64,000 nt of DNA from Lederbergia galactosidilytica (GCF_017873565.1 NZ_JAGGKH010000017.1:1-64000); one strand, 5' to 3'. Counted from the first letter of the stretch, positions 8,729 through 20,858 are shown. Translations and numbers: made by a program. Notes: generated from the letters alone by a model not told the origin.

Positions 8729-10501
8729 ATGATAAAAAATTATATAGGCAAATTTAAAAGAAACAGTTTATTTTTTAAAATGTTTCTTGTCATGGTGACA
8801 AGCATTGTGACGGTTTCTATCTGTATTACATTCGCCATGATTCAGATGTCTGAAAAGCTATTTATCGATCAATTTAGCATTACAAATGCAAAGGTGGTTG
8901 AACAAATCACTTCGAATTTTGAAAATTATAGTTATTCAACTGCTTCTGTTATGCATCAAGCACAACAAAGCGGAACCGTTAAAAACTTTTTGATCGATAA
9001 AAATACGGAACCAATTGCATTAGCAAAGGCTACTTATAAGATTAAACAACAAATGGACTATTATGATTCATTACTAAACCATGATGGAGTTAATATTGTG
9101 CTTATGGGAGAGAATAATCGCTCTTTCTCGACCAATTATGTGAAATGGCCATTTCCACAGGAAATATTACGTGAGCACGCCATTACATTAAATGCTTATA
9201 AAAATCCAAATCAAATTCTCTATCAATATGCATCTCAAGATCCCGTCGATACGGCAATCCCATCGATTGTCGCAACCAAAGCATTAATGGATCGCTCTAA
9301 TAACCATATTTATGGAGTGATTTATGTCTCATTGCGGGAAAATGACTTTAGGCAAATGTATTCGAGGTATACAGGAAATGGAAATGATGTGTATTTAATG
9401 GACCAGTCTGGAAGGGTTGTATCAAGTAATAAAAAGGCTATAATTGGTCAGAATGAAAGTGATTTATTAAAACAGGTAAAAGATATTGAGAATCATAATT
9501 TAGAATTGAAGCAAGTAAACGTATTTAACAAAGATTATTTGTTGTTTTCAAGCTACTTACCAACATTTGATATGTATTTAATTAATTTGATCGATCGTGA
9601 AAATGTACAAAAGAATTTGGTGGACAAAAAAACCATTGTTTTCATTAGCGCTATTATTGTCTTAATTACACTTTGTATTGTTTTTCTAATTTCTCGTAGA
9701 ATGACGAAATCATTATCAGGATTAGTAAAGGAAATTTCTGATATGAGTAAAAGTAATTTTGATTTTTATGTAACTGAATCAGGTAGTTATGAAACTAAAC
9801 AATTGGCAAAATCATTTAATTATATGTTGGATGAGCTCCATGAGTATGTTGAGCAATTAATCGAAACGCAAAAGAAACAGAGAAATGCAGAGTTAGAGGC
9901 TTTACAACAACAAATTAATCCGCATTTTTTATATAATACATTGGCATCTGTAAAATTTATGGTTCAACAGGGGGATCGGGAAAAATCGGTTGAAACGATT
10001 CATGCTCTAATATCATTACTCCAAAACACGATAGGGAATATTAATGAGACAAATACGGTGGAACAAGAACTGGATAACTTAAAGAATTACGTATATATTA
10101 ATCAAATGCGTTATGGCGATAGAATAAAAATGCATTATTTTATTTCTCCCGAATGTTTAGCGTGTGAAGTTCCTAAGTTAATGATTCAACCCTTTATCGA
10201 AAATGCCTTTTTTCACGGGTTTAATCAAAAGAAAGAAGGATATATCCAATTACTCATCTCTCAAAGGGAAGAGGAGTTGCTTTGCGAAGTTGTCGATAAT
10301 GGGGATGGGATGGAAATAGAATCACGGAGCAATCTGCCAAAATCAAAGGGAAAGCGTCATTTCTTTTCAGGGATTGGTATTCTTAATGTCCAAGAAAGAA
10401 TTCAACTTTTATATGGAGAGAAATATGGTATAGAGGTAGATAGCATATTAGGAAAAGGAACAAGGATTAGGATACGTCTTCCTGTCATTAAATCTAAATA
10501 A
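8729..10501 (+). CDS. YesM-type sensor histidine kinase
   Basis: A 590-residue membrane sensor kinase. A first membrane helix at about residues 17-38 and a second at about 300-320 bracket a roughly 260-residue extracytoplasmic Cache-like sensor domain. A HAMP linker follows (SRRMTKSLSGLVKEI), then the His_kinase domain with H399 in QQINPHFLYNTL, and an ATPase domain with PFIENAFFHGF and the glycine loops VDNGDGM and GIGILNV. This is the LytS/YesM class. It should phosphorylate the regulator encoded upstream. The extracellular signal is probably a sugar or a loaded binding protein, which is inference from the operon that follows. Confidence 0.9.
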   Translation: MIKNYIGKFKRNSLFFKMFLVMVTSIVTVSICITFAMIQMSEKLFIDQFSITNAKVVEQITSNFENYSYSTASVMHQAQQSGTVKNFLIDKNTEPIALAKATYKIKQQMDYYDSLLNHDGVNIVLMGENNRSFSTNYVKWPFPQEILREHAITLNAYKNPNQILYQYASQDPVDTAIPSIVATKALMDRSNNHIYGVIYVSLRENDFRQMYSRYTGNGNDVYLMDQSGRVVSSNKKAIIGQNESDLLKQVKDIENHNLELKQVNVFNKDYLLFSSYLPTFDMYLINLIDRENVQKNLVDKKTIVFISAIIVLITLCIVFLISRRMTKSLSGLVKEISDMSKSNFDFYVTESGSYETKQLAKSFNYMLDELHEYVEQLIETQKKQRNAELEALQQQINPHFLYNTLASVKFMVQQGDREKSVETIHALISLLQNTIGNINETNTVEQELDNLKNYVYINQMRYGDRIKMHYFISPECLACEVPKLMIQPFIENAFFHGFNQKKEGYIQLLISQREEELLCEVVDNGDGMEIESRSNLPKSKGKRHFFSGIGILNVQERIQLLYGEKYGIEVDSILGKGTRIRIRLPVIKSK

Positions 10502-10533
10502 AATACAAATACCAAAATAAAATCCAAATTATA

Positions 10534-10548
10534 AGTATTCGCTTTCAA
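10534..10548. promoter_or_regulatory. CcpA-binding cre site (upstream copy)
   Basis: On the minus strand TTGAAAGCGAATACT matches the cre consensus WTGNAANCGNWNNCW at every fixed position. It lies in the space between the kinase gene and the binding-protein gene. Confidence 0.65.
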
Positions 10549-10577
10549 AACATCAAAATAAAGTCAAAGCTTTATCT

Positions 10578-10604
10578 AAAGATCGTTCTAACGATCTTTT
10601 TTTA
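10578..10604 (+). terminator. Terminator between kinase and transporter genes
   Basis: AAAGATCGT (10578-10586) pairs with ACGATCTTT (10591-10599) around TCTA and runs into TTTTT. It separates the two-component transcript from the sugar transporter operon. Confidence 0.8.
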
Positions 10605-10633
10605 TGCATGCTACAATTTTAATTGTAAGGTAA

Positions 10634-10648
10634 AGTAATCGCTTTCAA
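10634..10648. promoter_or_regulatory. CcpA-binding cre site in the transporter leader
   Basis: On the minus strand TTGAAAGCGATTACT matches the cre consensus exactly. It lies 20 bases upstream of the binding-protein start, where CcpA would block transcription when glucose is present. The spacing to the other cre site is exactly 100 bases. Confidence 0.75.
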
Positions 10649-10667
10649 TTAATGGGAGGTTTAGAAG

Positions 10668-11957
10668 ATGAAGAAAATTTTATTTATTCTTATTGCAAGT
10701 ATATTAGTATTAGCAGCATGTAGTTCTGGTTCAAAAGAAGGGAAAGAGTCAGAAGGAAACGGAAAGAAAGATCCTAATACTATTACAGCATGGGCATGGG
10801 ATCCAAAATTTAATATTGCTGCACTTAAATTAGCAGAAGAAAAATACTCCGGCGATGAAGAGATCAACTTAGATATTATTGAGAGCGGACAACCAGATAT
10901 TATATCTAAATTAAATACGGGCTTAAGTTCTGGAACGATGAAAGGGATGCCAAATCTTGTATTAATTGAGGATTATCGTGCTCAAAGTTTCTTGCAAGCG
11001 TATCCAGATGCCTTCTATGACTTATCAGATTATATTAATCCAGATGATTTCGCAAAATATAAAATTGAATCCGCAAGTTTAGATGGAAAAATTTATGGAC
11101 TCCCATTTGATACTGGTGTTGCAGGTTTGTATGTGAGAACAGATATGCTTGAAGAAGCAGGATTTACGGTAGAGGATTTCACGGATATTACGTGGGATGA
11201 GTTTATTGATATGGGGAAGGAAGTAAAAGAGAAAACAGGAAAACAAATGTTAACAGTAGATCCTAATGACCTAGGAACTATTCGAATGATGATTCAAACA
11301 GCAGGTGAATGGTATTTGAAAGATGATGGAACTACCCCGAATCTTGCAGGAAATGAAGCGATGGCTGATGCGTTTCGAGTCTATAAAACAATGCTAGATG
11401 AAGGAATTGCGGGTATCCATTCGGACTTCAGTCAATTATTAGCTACAATTGGTGAAGAGAAAGTTGTAACTGTTGCTCAAGGAAACTGGATTACACCAAG
11501 TATTACAGCAGAAGAAGAACAATCTGGAAAATGGGCTGTCGTTCCAATTCCGCGATTGAATGTACCGAATGCAGTAAATGCATCAAACTTAGGGGGAAGC
11601 TCTTTCTATGTTTTAAATATTGATGGAAAAGAAAAAGCAGCTGAGCTCTTATCAAATACATTCGGATCCAGTGAAGACTTTTATCAAGATCTCGTTTCCG
11701 AAATTGGAGCGATTGGCACCTATATTCCTGCTGCAAAAGGTGAGGCATATAAAGAAAAGGTTGAGTTTTTTGGAGGACAAGAAACAGTCGCAGATTTTTC
11801 CGAATGGATGGAAGAAATTCCTGGTGTAAATTATGGTATGCACACATATGCGATTGAGGACATCCTTGTGGCCGAAATGCAAAATTACTTGAATGGACAA
11901 GATATCAAGGAAGTACTTGATAACGCACAAAAACAAGCAGAAGCACAGCTAAAATAA
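10668..11957 (+). CDS. Sugar ABC transporter substrate-binding lipoprotein
   Basis: A 429-residue family 1 extracellular solute-binding protein. The N-terminus is a lipoprotein signal with lipobox LAAC and lipidated C18. The mature part has the typical two-lobe sugar-binder layout, including DGKIYGLPFDTGVAGLYVRTDM near residue 138 and the GNWITPSI segment near 277. It starts with ATG 10668 after GGGAGG. Together with the two permeases downstream it forms a CUT1-type importer; no ATPase is encoded here, so a shared MsmX-like ATPase is expected, as in Bacillus. The adjoining beta-galactosidase suggests galactosides as ligand. Confidence 0.9.
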   Translation: MKKILFILIASILVLAACSSGSKEGKESEGNGKKDPNTITAWAWDPKFNIAALKLAEEKYSGDEEINLDIIESGQPDIISKLNTGLSSGTMKGMPNLVLIEDYRAQSFLQAYPDAFYDLSDYINPDDFAKYKIESASLDGKIYGLPFDTGVAGLYVRTDMLEEAGFTVEDFTDITWDEFIDMGKEVKEKTGKQMLTVDPNDLGTIRMMIQTAGEWYLKDDGTTPNLAGNEAMADAFRVYKTMLDEGIAGIHSDFSQLLATIGEEKVVTVAQGNWITPSITAEEEQSGKWAVVPIPRLNVPNAVNASNLGGSSFYVLNIDGKEKAAELLSNTFGSSEDFYQDLVSEIGAIGTYIPAAKGEAYKEKVEFFGGQETVADFSEWMEEIPGVNYGMHTYAIEDILVAEMQNYLNGQDIKEVLDNAQKQAEAQLK

Positions 11958-12084
11958 ATGACTAAATAAAAGTGAGGTGGGGCTTGCCCCCTTCATCTTA
12001 TGAAATCCTTTTTCATTTTTAAGTTTTGTACGTAGGCCAGCGAGTTAGGTTATGACGACACAAACTTAGCTGTTCATCCTTAAA

Positions 12085-12116
12085 CAAGCGCCTAAGCTAG
12101 TTACAGCAGGCGCTTG
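12085..12116 (+). promoter_or_regulatory. Stem-loop between binding-protein and permease genes
   Basis: CAAGCGCCT (12085-12093) pairs perfectly with AGGCGCTTG (12108-12116). There is no T tail. Its place inside a transporter operon suggests an mRNA-processing or stability hairpin that raises the binding protein over the permeases. A smaller GGGGCTTGCCCC hairpin lies near 11980. Confidence 0.5.
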
Positions 12117-12141
12117 AGCTTTAGTATAGGGAGTGAGAATA

Positions 12142-13014
12142 ATGAGTAATAAGTTTAAAAATAATACGATTGGTTGGTCGTTTGTTTTAGTCGCTACGTT
12201 TTTTATCGTCATCTTCTACTTTTATCCCATGATCCAAGCGTTTATTTTATCTTTTAAATCAGGAATGGGTAATAATTTAGAATTTGTTGGAATGGATAAT
12301 TACACTCGATTATTTGGAGACCCAACCTTTATTGCTGCCATAAAAAACACCTTTATTTATTTAATCTTTCAAGTTCCCATTATGATCATTTTAGCGTTAA
12401 TCTTTTCAGTTCTACTAAATGATCCCAAATTAAAGTTAAAAGGCTTTTTTCGCACAGCGATCTTTTTACCAGCCGTGACTTCACTTGTTGCATACTCTAT
12501 TATTTTTAAATATTTATTTGGACAAGATGGCATTATTAATCAATTCTTGCTGAATATTTCACTTATCTCTGAGCCAATTCAATGGTTAACAGATCCAGTA
12601 TTAGCAAAAGTGACGATCATTATTGCCATTACTTGGCGCTGGACGGGATATAATATGATATTTTATTTATCCGGTTTACAAAATATTGATCAATCAATTT
12701 ATGAAGCTGCAAGAATAGATGGAGCGAATGTCTTCCAAATCTTTACTAAGATTACAGTTCCAGCTTTAAAACCAATTATTTTATTTACATCCATTACTTC
12801 AACGATTGGAACATTGCAATTATTTGATGAAATTATGAATATCACAAAAGGTGGACCAGGCAATGCTACAGTTTCCATCTCTCAATATATTTATAATTTA
12901 TCCTTTAAGTATACGCCTGATTTTGGCTATGCAGCAGCTGTTTCCTTTGTTATCGTAATACTTATTGTATTATTTTCAGCCCTACAATTTAAAGCGGCAG
13001 GTGATCGAAATTGA
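12142..13014 (+). CDS. Sugar ABC transporter permease (MalF/UgpA type)
   Basis: A 290-residue inner-membrane component with six predicted helices. The EAA loop, which docks the ATPase, is EAARIDGANVFQIFTKITVPALKP near residues 190-215, cited here by its core EAARIDGAN. GTG 12133 opens the frame, but AGGGAGTG (12128-12135) lies six bases before ATG 12142, so the ATG is used. It overlaps the next permease by four bases and is one half of the membrane channel for the galactoside importer. Confidence 0.9.
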   Translation: MSNKFKNNTIGWSFVLVATFFIVIFYFYPMIQAFILSFKSGMGNNLEFVGMDNYTRLFGDPTFIAAIKNTFIYLIFQVPIMIILALIFSVLLNDPKLKLKGFFRTAIFLPAVTSLVAYSIIFKYLFGQDGIINQFLLNISLISEPIQWLTDPVLAKVTIIIAITWRWTGYNMIFYLSGLQNIDQSIYEAARIDGANVFQIFTKITVPALKPIILFTSITSTIGTLQLFDEIMNITKGGPGNATVSISQYIYNLSFKYTPDFGYAAAVSFVIVILIVLFSALQFKAAGDRN

Positions 13015-13835
13015 CAACATTTAAAAGAGTATTCGCCTATGTTTTCTTATCGATAGCTGCATTTATCTCCATTTTTCCATTTTTATGGATGATTATTAGT
13101 GCAACCAATACATCGAGTGATGTGACGAAAGGACGTTTGCTTCCTGGAAGTCACTTATTTGAAAATATGAAAAATCTATTTGAGACGGCTGATATGGGAA
13201 CAGCCTTAACAAACTCAGCCATTATTGCAATTGGAACAACTATTCTAGCTTTGGTTATTGGTTCATTAGCAGGCTATGGTTTTGAAATTTACCGAAGCAA
13301 AAGGAAAGATATTCTTTTTAATATCTTACTACTATCTATGATGATTCCGTTTGCCGCTTTAATGGTTCCTCTCTATCGGATGTTTGGCGGCATTTCATCT
13401 ACAGTACCATTTATCGGAATTGACACATTAGCAGCCGCTGCTCTACCAACGATTACCACTGCCTTTCTAATCTTTTTCTTTCGACAAAATACGAAAATGT
13501 TTGCGAAGGAATTGGTGGAAGCTGGGAGAATAGACGGATTGTCGGAACTCGGGGTCTTTTTCCGAATTTTTATGCCTTCCATGAAAACGACATATGCTGC
13601 TGCTGCAATCATAACCTTTATGAATAGTTGGAATAATTATTTGTGGCCACTAGTTGTTTTACAATCACCTGGTAAACAAACTATCCCACTCCTTATCTCT
13701 AACTTGGGTTCAGGATACTCACCAGATTTTGGAGTTATTATGATGGCTATCGTCATTGGTACCTTACCAACAGCACTAGTATTTTTCTTAATGCAAAAAC
13801 ATTTTGTCGCTGGTATGATGGGGTCAGTGAAGTAA
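13011..13835 (+). CDS. Sugar ABC transporter permease (MalG/LplC type)
   Basis: A 274-residue partner permease with six predicted helices. Its EAA loop core is EAGRIDGLSE near residue 169. It begins with TTG 13011 inside the stop region of the previous gene (TTGA overlap), so translation is probably coupled. The final segment HFVAGMMGSVK is typical of this subfamily. A palindromic repeat and the beta-galactosidase gene follow. Confidence 0.9.
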   Translation: MTTFKRVFAYVFLSIAAFISIFPFLWMIISATNTSSDVTKGRLLPGSHLFENMKNLFETADMGTALTNSAIIAIGTTILALVIGSLAGYGFEIYRSKRKDILFNILLLSMMIPFAALMVPLYRMFGGISSTVPFIGIDTLAAAALPTITTAFLIFFFRQNTKMFAKELVEAGRIDGLSELGVFFRIFMPSMKTTYAAAAIITFMNSWNNYLWPLVVLQSPGKQTIPLLISNLGSGYSPDFGVIMMAIVIGTLPTALVFFLMQKHFVAGMMGSVK

Positions 13836-13840
13836 AATTA

Positions 13841-17049
<3,209 letters not shown>

Positions 17050-17054
17050 CGCAG

Positions 17055-17109
17055 AAAAAGGGATATCCAATACGTCATTCTTCTTGGCGCTTGGGTATCC
17101 CTTTTTGTT
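17055..17109 (+). terminator. Terminator after the beta-galactosidase gene
   Basis: AAAAAGGGATATCC (17055-17068) pairs with GGGTATCCCTTTTT (17093-17106) and is followed by TTT and TTG. It ends the galactoside operon. The 250 bases from 17110 to 17360 show no gene or clear signal. Confidence 0.8.
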
Positions 17110-17360
17110 TGTTGAAATGAGGCGGTACATAATTAAAATGTTAAGCGTCAAAGATGAACGGTGCATTATCATAGCGATGTAAATTTCCGGAGGGGGTATT
17201 GTACTTAGTAGTTCGGTTTTTCTTTGGTGTAAAAAACTTTTGTCCCAGTCTCAAATTAACATTTCAAAAATACGTTATTTGATTTTCATGTTTTAATTAT
17301 GATCGTATTGGTGGTATGTGGTCGGTCTTTAAATGATCGAATTCCCTGCTATGTCTCATC

Positions 17361-17708
17361 TTATGAACTTTGCTGATCGGCTTTTCTCTGCTTATGCTGT
17401 GTATGGTTTGTTCCCCATTCATGCATAGCTTCTAAAATAGGTTCTAAACTTCTTCCATATTCTGTTACAGAATATTCAACTTTGGGAGGAACTTGGGGAT
17501 ACACAACACGTTCCACAATATCTTCCTCTTCTAGTTCGCGCAATTGTTTTGTTAGCATTTTTTGGGTGATTCCTGGCATACTACGTTTAAGTTCACTAAA
17601 ACGTTTGGTGCCTTCCTGCAATAAATACAGCAAAATAATCGGTTTCCATTTCCCTACTAAGATACTAAGAGCATCTTCGACACGGCATTCTTCAGGCACT
17701 TTTCCCAT
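17361..17708 (-). CDS. HxlR-family transcriptional regulator (YodB-like)
   Basis: A 115-residue winged-helix regulator of the HxlR family. The landmarks are [21 protein letters not shown] at the N-terminus, [35 protein letters not shown] as the DNA-binding core (start GTKRFSEL near residue 33) and [15 protein letters not shown] cysteine, C8 in PEECRVED, sits where the redox-sensing cysteine of YodB/HypR-type members is found. The gene is divergent from the monooxygenase/reductase pair and probably regulates it in response to electrophiles or oxidants; that is inference. The start is supported by GGAGGAGATA upstream on the minus strand. Confidence 0.88.
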   Translation of the reverse strand: MGKVPEECRVEDALSILVGKWKPIILLYLLQEGTKRFSELKRSMPGITQKMLTKQLRELEEEDIVERVVYPQVPPKVEYSVTEYGRSLEPILEAMHEWGTNHTQHKQRKADQQSS

Positions 17709-17721
17709 ATTATCTCCTCCT

Positions 17722-17762
17722 AAGTATCATTTTGTATACTATGTACCTTGAAAGTGCGTACT
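17722..17762. promoter_or_regulatory. Candidate operator region of the HxlR regulator
   Basis: Two interrupted palindromes lie just upstream of the HxlR start: AGTAT (17723-17727) with ATACT (17736-17740), and GTAC (17743-17746) with GTAC (17758-17761). Such AT-rich spaced palindromes are typical of HxlR/YodB operators. A TTGACA hexamer at 17771-17776 points toward the genes on the plus strand, without a convincing -10. Confidence 0.35.
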
Positions 17763-17807
17763 TATTTAATTTGACATTATCGACTACAATAGCATAGGAA
17801 GGATAAA

Positions 17808-18032
17808 ATGAAAAGACCTAATATTATCTTTATTATGAAGAGGAAATGGAATAGAGGATTTGAGTATGGCTAATACAATAGGCTTCATTTCCTAGTAATG
17901 AGTCGAAGGTTAGCAAAGTATGTCAAAAAATTGCGCCGGACAATACATACTAGAGGAGATGATCGCTGTTCTCTATTTGCTAGAATGACTGATCCATATC
18001 TAAATGAGCGCAGATCAGTCAAATCCTACTAA
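17808..18032 (+). pseudogene. Possible remnant of a sulfatase gene
   Basis: ATG 17808, with AGGAAGGA just upstream, begins a frame reading MKRPNIIFIM, the classic N-terminus of arylsulfatases. The frame stops at the TAA that follows FEYG, without the metal-binding aspartates, and then stays open again to the TAA at 18030-18032. The text after the stop has no recognisable domain. It is best read as a decayed gene start; a short chance frame cannot be excluded. Nothing else is seen in the 360-base gap before the monooxygenase gene. Confidence 0.3.
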
Positions 18033-18066
18033 TAATCATAATTATAGTTCCAGAGGTGAAAAATAA

Positions 18067-19125
18067 ATGGAAACATATCGCATTGACCCTAAAAAAGGTT
18101 TAGAGTTTGGTATTTATACATTAGGGGATCACTTGCCAAATCCCTTAACAGGGGAGAGGGTTTCAGCTAGTGAACGAGTTCATGAAATTATTGAATATGC
18201 AAAATTAGCTGAACAGGCAGGGCTCGACTTTTTTAGTGTAGGAGAAAGTCATCAAGAGTATTTTGCAACTCAAGCGCACACTGTTATGTTGGCAAGTATT
18301 GCCCAAGCGACAGATAAAATAAAAATTGGAAGTTCTTCTACAATTATCAGTACTTCGGATCCGGTCCGAGTCTATGAAGATTTTGCCACAATTGACCTAA
18401 TCTCAAACGGACGTGCTGAAATTATTGCAGGTCGAGCATCTAGAGTAGGTTTATTTGATCTACTCGGTTACAATCTCCGCGATTATGAAGAATTATTTGA
18501 GGAAAAGTTCGAGTTATTAAGAAAGATAAATGAAGAGGAAATCGTCAATTGGAGCGGGGAATTTCGTCCTCCATTGAAAAATGCAAAAATTCTTCCGCGT
18601 CCGAAAAATGGTATATTACCGATTTGGCGGGCAGTCGGAGGATCGCCTGCAAGTGCAATTAAAGCTGGTTATGCAGGTGTGCCAATGTTTATGGCTCATT
18701 TAGGAGGACCAGCAGTTATTTTCAAACGAACGGTTGATGCTTATCGTGAAGCAGCTAAACAAAATGGCTTTGATCCATCTGAATTACCTGTTGCAACGGC
18801 TGGCTTCTTCTATGCTGCTGAAACGTCCCAACAGGCTCTAAAAGAATATTATCCTCATATTAACGAGGGGATGAAGCTCACAAATGGACAGGGCTTTTCA
18901 AAACAACTATTTGCGCAAGGGGTCGATCCGCATAATATTATGAACATCGGAAGTCCTCAACAAATTATTGAAAAAATCCTTTATCAGCATGAAGTGTTTG
19001 GCCATCAAAGATATATCGCGCAAATGGATTTCGGGGGAGTACCCTTTGATAAAGTACAGAAAAATATAGAAATCATTGGAACAGAAATTCTTCCAGCTAT
19101 TAGGAAATATACAGCAAAAAAATAA
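18067..19125 (+). CDS. LLM-class flavin-dependent monooxygenase
   Basis: A 352-residue luciferase-like (bacterial LLM) oxidoreductase with a TIM-barrel fold that uses reduced FMN and oxygen. Landmarks are EFGIYTLGDHLP near the N-terminus, EQAGLDFFSVGESH (the family GxGExH-type loop), KIKIGSSSTIISTSDPVRVYE cited by its core SSTIISTSDP, and GRAEIIAGRAS. ATG 18067 follows AGAGGTGA. An FMN reductase gene begins 13 bases after it, so the two proteins probably form a two-component monooxygenase. The substrate is unknown. Divergent HxlR control would fit a detoxification role. Confidence 0.88.
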   Translation: METYRIDPKKGLEFGIYTLGDHLPNPLTGERVSASERVHEIIEYAKLAEQAGLDFFSVGESHQEYFATQAHTVMLASIAQATDKIKIGSSSTIISTSDPVRVYEDFATIDLISNGRAEIIAGRASRVGLFDLLGYNLRDYEELFEEKFELLRKINEEEIVNWSGEFRPPLKNAKILPRPKNGILPIWRAVGGSPASAIKAGYAGVPMFMAHLGGPAVIFKRTVDAYREAAKQNGFDPSELPVATAGFFYAAETSQQALKEYYPHINEGMKLTNGQGFSKQLFAQGVDPHNIMNIGSPQQIIEKILYQHEVFGHQRYIAQMDFGGVPFDKVQKNIEIIGTEILPAIRKYTAKK

Positions 19126-19138
19126 AGAGGTGTAAAAC

Positions 19139-19705
19139 GTGAAAATTGTTGGACTATCCGGATCAAAAGTGGGGTCAAAAACAAGAACTGCAATGGATTA
19201 CACAATGACAATGCTCCGAGAAAGATACCCGAATTCGGATACGGTTGTGATAGATTTAGCAGAGTATGAAGTAGAGTTTAGTGATGGACGAAATTATTTA
19301 GAATATGAGGGAGATACCAAGTATGTCGCTCAAACGATTATGGAAGCAGATGCTATTATTATTGGAACCCCCATCTTTCAGGCGTCGATTCCCGCGACAT
19401 TAAAAAACATTTTTGACTTACTGCCGATAAGTGCTTTTAGAGACAAAGTGGTAAGTATCTTGGTTACGGCAGGTTCAGCTAAGCACTATTTAATACCTGA
19501 GCAACAGTTAAAACCAATATTGTCTTACATGAAAGCACAAATTGTTCAAACCTATGTTTTTATTGAGGAAAAGGATTTCTACCGTAAAGAAATTATTAAT
19601 GATGATGTTATTTTACGGATTGAACGCTTAGTAGAAGATACTCTCGTTTTAACAGAAACCTATATGAAAATTCGAGAAGCGAAAGAAGCGGAATACGGAT
19701 TTTGA
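19139..19705 (+). CDS. NADPH-dependent FMN reductase
   Basis: A 188-residue flavodoxin-fold reductase. The N-terminal FMN-phosphate loop is GLSGSKVGSKTRTAM; the isoalloxazine loop is GTPIFQASIPATLKNIFDLL near residue 80 (core TPIFQASIPATLKN). It should supply reduced FMN to the monooxygenase encoded immediately upstream. Start GTG 19139 with AGAGGTG upstream. It resembles SsuE/MsuE-type reductases, but no sulfonate genes are present, so that symbol is not assigned. Confidence 0.88.
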   Translation: MKIVGLSGSKVGSKTRTAMDYTMTMLRERYPNSDTVVIDLAEYEVEFSDGRNYLEYEGDTKYVAQTIMEADAIIIGTPIFQASIPATLKNIFDLLPISAFRDKVVSILVTAGSAKHYLIPEQQLKPILSYMKAQIVQTYVFIEEKDFYRKEIINDDVILRIERLVEDTLVLTETYMKIREAKEAEYGF

Positions 19706-19726
19706 ACTAATTTTATACTCTTCACA

Positions 19727-19766
19727 AGACAGGACATTTTGTTTAAAAAGTGTCCTGTTTGCTTTG
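19727..19766 (+). terminator. Terminator after the FMN reductase gene
   Basis: ACAGGACA (19729-19736) pairs with TGTCCTGT (19751-19758) around an A/T-rich loop, and is followed by a T-rich tail. Confidence 0.75.
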
Positions 19767-19924
19767 CTCCCTATTGGAGAGTTTGATAGGAAATGCGTTA
19801 AACTTGATTTCCCCCCGGTGTTATGTAGAATAGAGTAGAAAATGATTCTTGCAAATCAGACTTGATCATTGGCTAGGAGCAATTCAGCAACAAAGTCGAA
19901 GATGAATCGATTTCCTCGGAAGCA

Positions 19925-20161
19925 TTGCATATGGTGGAAGGGGGCACAGAAAATAATGCTGTTATACAAATCGATTTGAACAATTCTCATCAACTTACCC
20001 ATGATTTAGGCTCAGATAGCAAGATATCATCATTTTATAATACTCAATTCGTCTTGGTTGATCTACCAGATGTAAATGAAATACTTTCCTCTATTCGTCG
20101 TTCAGGAGAACCTCTTTCTCAACTCATAATGGAACGACACACACACTTGATCAAACCCTAA
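19925..20161 (+). other. Doubtful 78-codon open frame
   Basis: The only long open frame between the FMN reductase and ureA. It would encode 78 residues from TTG 19925 or ATG 19931, with no ribosome site and no recognisable domain. The sequence looks protein-like in its second half (DLPDVNEILSSIRRSGEPLS), so it may be the tail of a decayed gene. It is not recognised. Confidence 0.25.
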
Positions 20162-20304
20162 GAATAAAAATTATATTTATCTAGGCAACAGGTAGTCGCT
20201 TTTTTCGTTAGGAATAAGGTTTATTAGTGCTTTATTTTGTTACTGGTTTCACAAAACAAGAAAGGAGTGAGGACAGCGAACGTATAAAATTCTCATTATA
20301 ACAA

Positions 20305-20469
20305 CTGAATAAAGGGAGGGAAAGAGTCGAAAAAATCAAACAATTCAATAACCTAAGTCAAAAACAATTCTATTTGTTACCCTTTTCACAAAGGCTGTAT
20401 GAGATTTTTGATTGCATTTATGGAAAGTGGCGAGCTACTTATTTTCTTTCTGAACTAATTCACTATTAA
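20305..20469 (+). pseudogene. Open frame with strong ribosome site but no start codon
   Basis: After a strong AAAGGGAGGG (20311-20320) the frame VEKIKQFNNLSQKQFYLL runs without a stop to TAA 20467-20469, but the codon in the start position is GTC (20326), not GTG. Only a CTG at 20305 could serve as a start upstream. A similar situation occurs just before it: AAAGGAGTGAGG precedes ACG TAT AAA and a frame reading YKILIITTE. These may be decayed small genes. No family is recognised. Confidence 0.25.
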
Positions 20470-20533
20470 ACGTTTCAAATATTAAGAAAAAGGACATGTT
20501 TGTATATATGTACTGATTAAGGAGGATTTATAC

Positions 20534-20836
20534 ATGCAATTACTGCCGCGTGAAATAGACAAGCTATTAATTGTAGTGGCTGCTGATCTTGCGAAGAGAA
20601 GAAAACAAAGAGGACTAAAGTTGAATCATCCTGAAGCTATGGCTTTAATCACATATGAAGTCATGGAAGGGGCAAGAGATGGAAAGTCAGTTGCAGAATT
20701 AATGGAATATGGTGCAACCATTCTAACAAGAGATGATGTTATGGAAGGAATTCCTGAAATGATTGAAGATATTCAAGTGGAAGTTACTTTCCCAGATGGA
20801 ACAAAGCTTGTTACTGTACATGACCCAATACGCTAA
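20534..20836 (+). CDS. ureA: Urease subunit gamma
   Basis: A 100-residue small urease subunit. Landmarks are [13 protein letters not shown] at the start, the [14 protein letters not shown] segment near residue 26 and the C-terminal [17 protein letters not shown]. It assembles with UreB and UreC into the (UreABC)3 nickel enzyme that hydrolyses urea to ammonia and carbamate. AAGGAGG precedes ATG 20534. It is the first gene of a seven-gene cluster; no clear promoter or nitrogen-control box is recognised upstream. Confidence 0.97.
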   Translation: MQLLPREIDKLLIVVAADLAKRRKQRGLKLNHPEAMALITYEVMEGARDGKSVAELMEYGATILTRDDVMEGIPEMIEDIQVEVTFPDGTKLVTVHDPIR

Positions 20837-20858
20837 TGTGAGAGGAGTGAAATAATCG

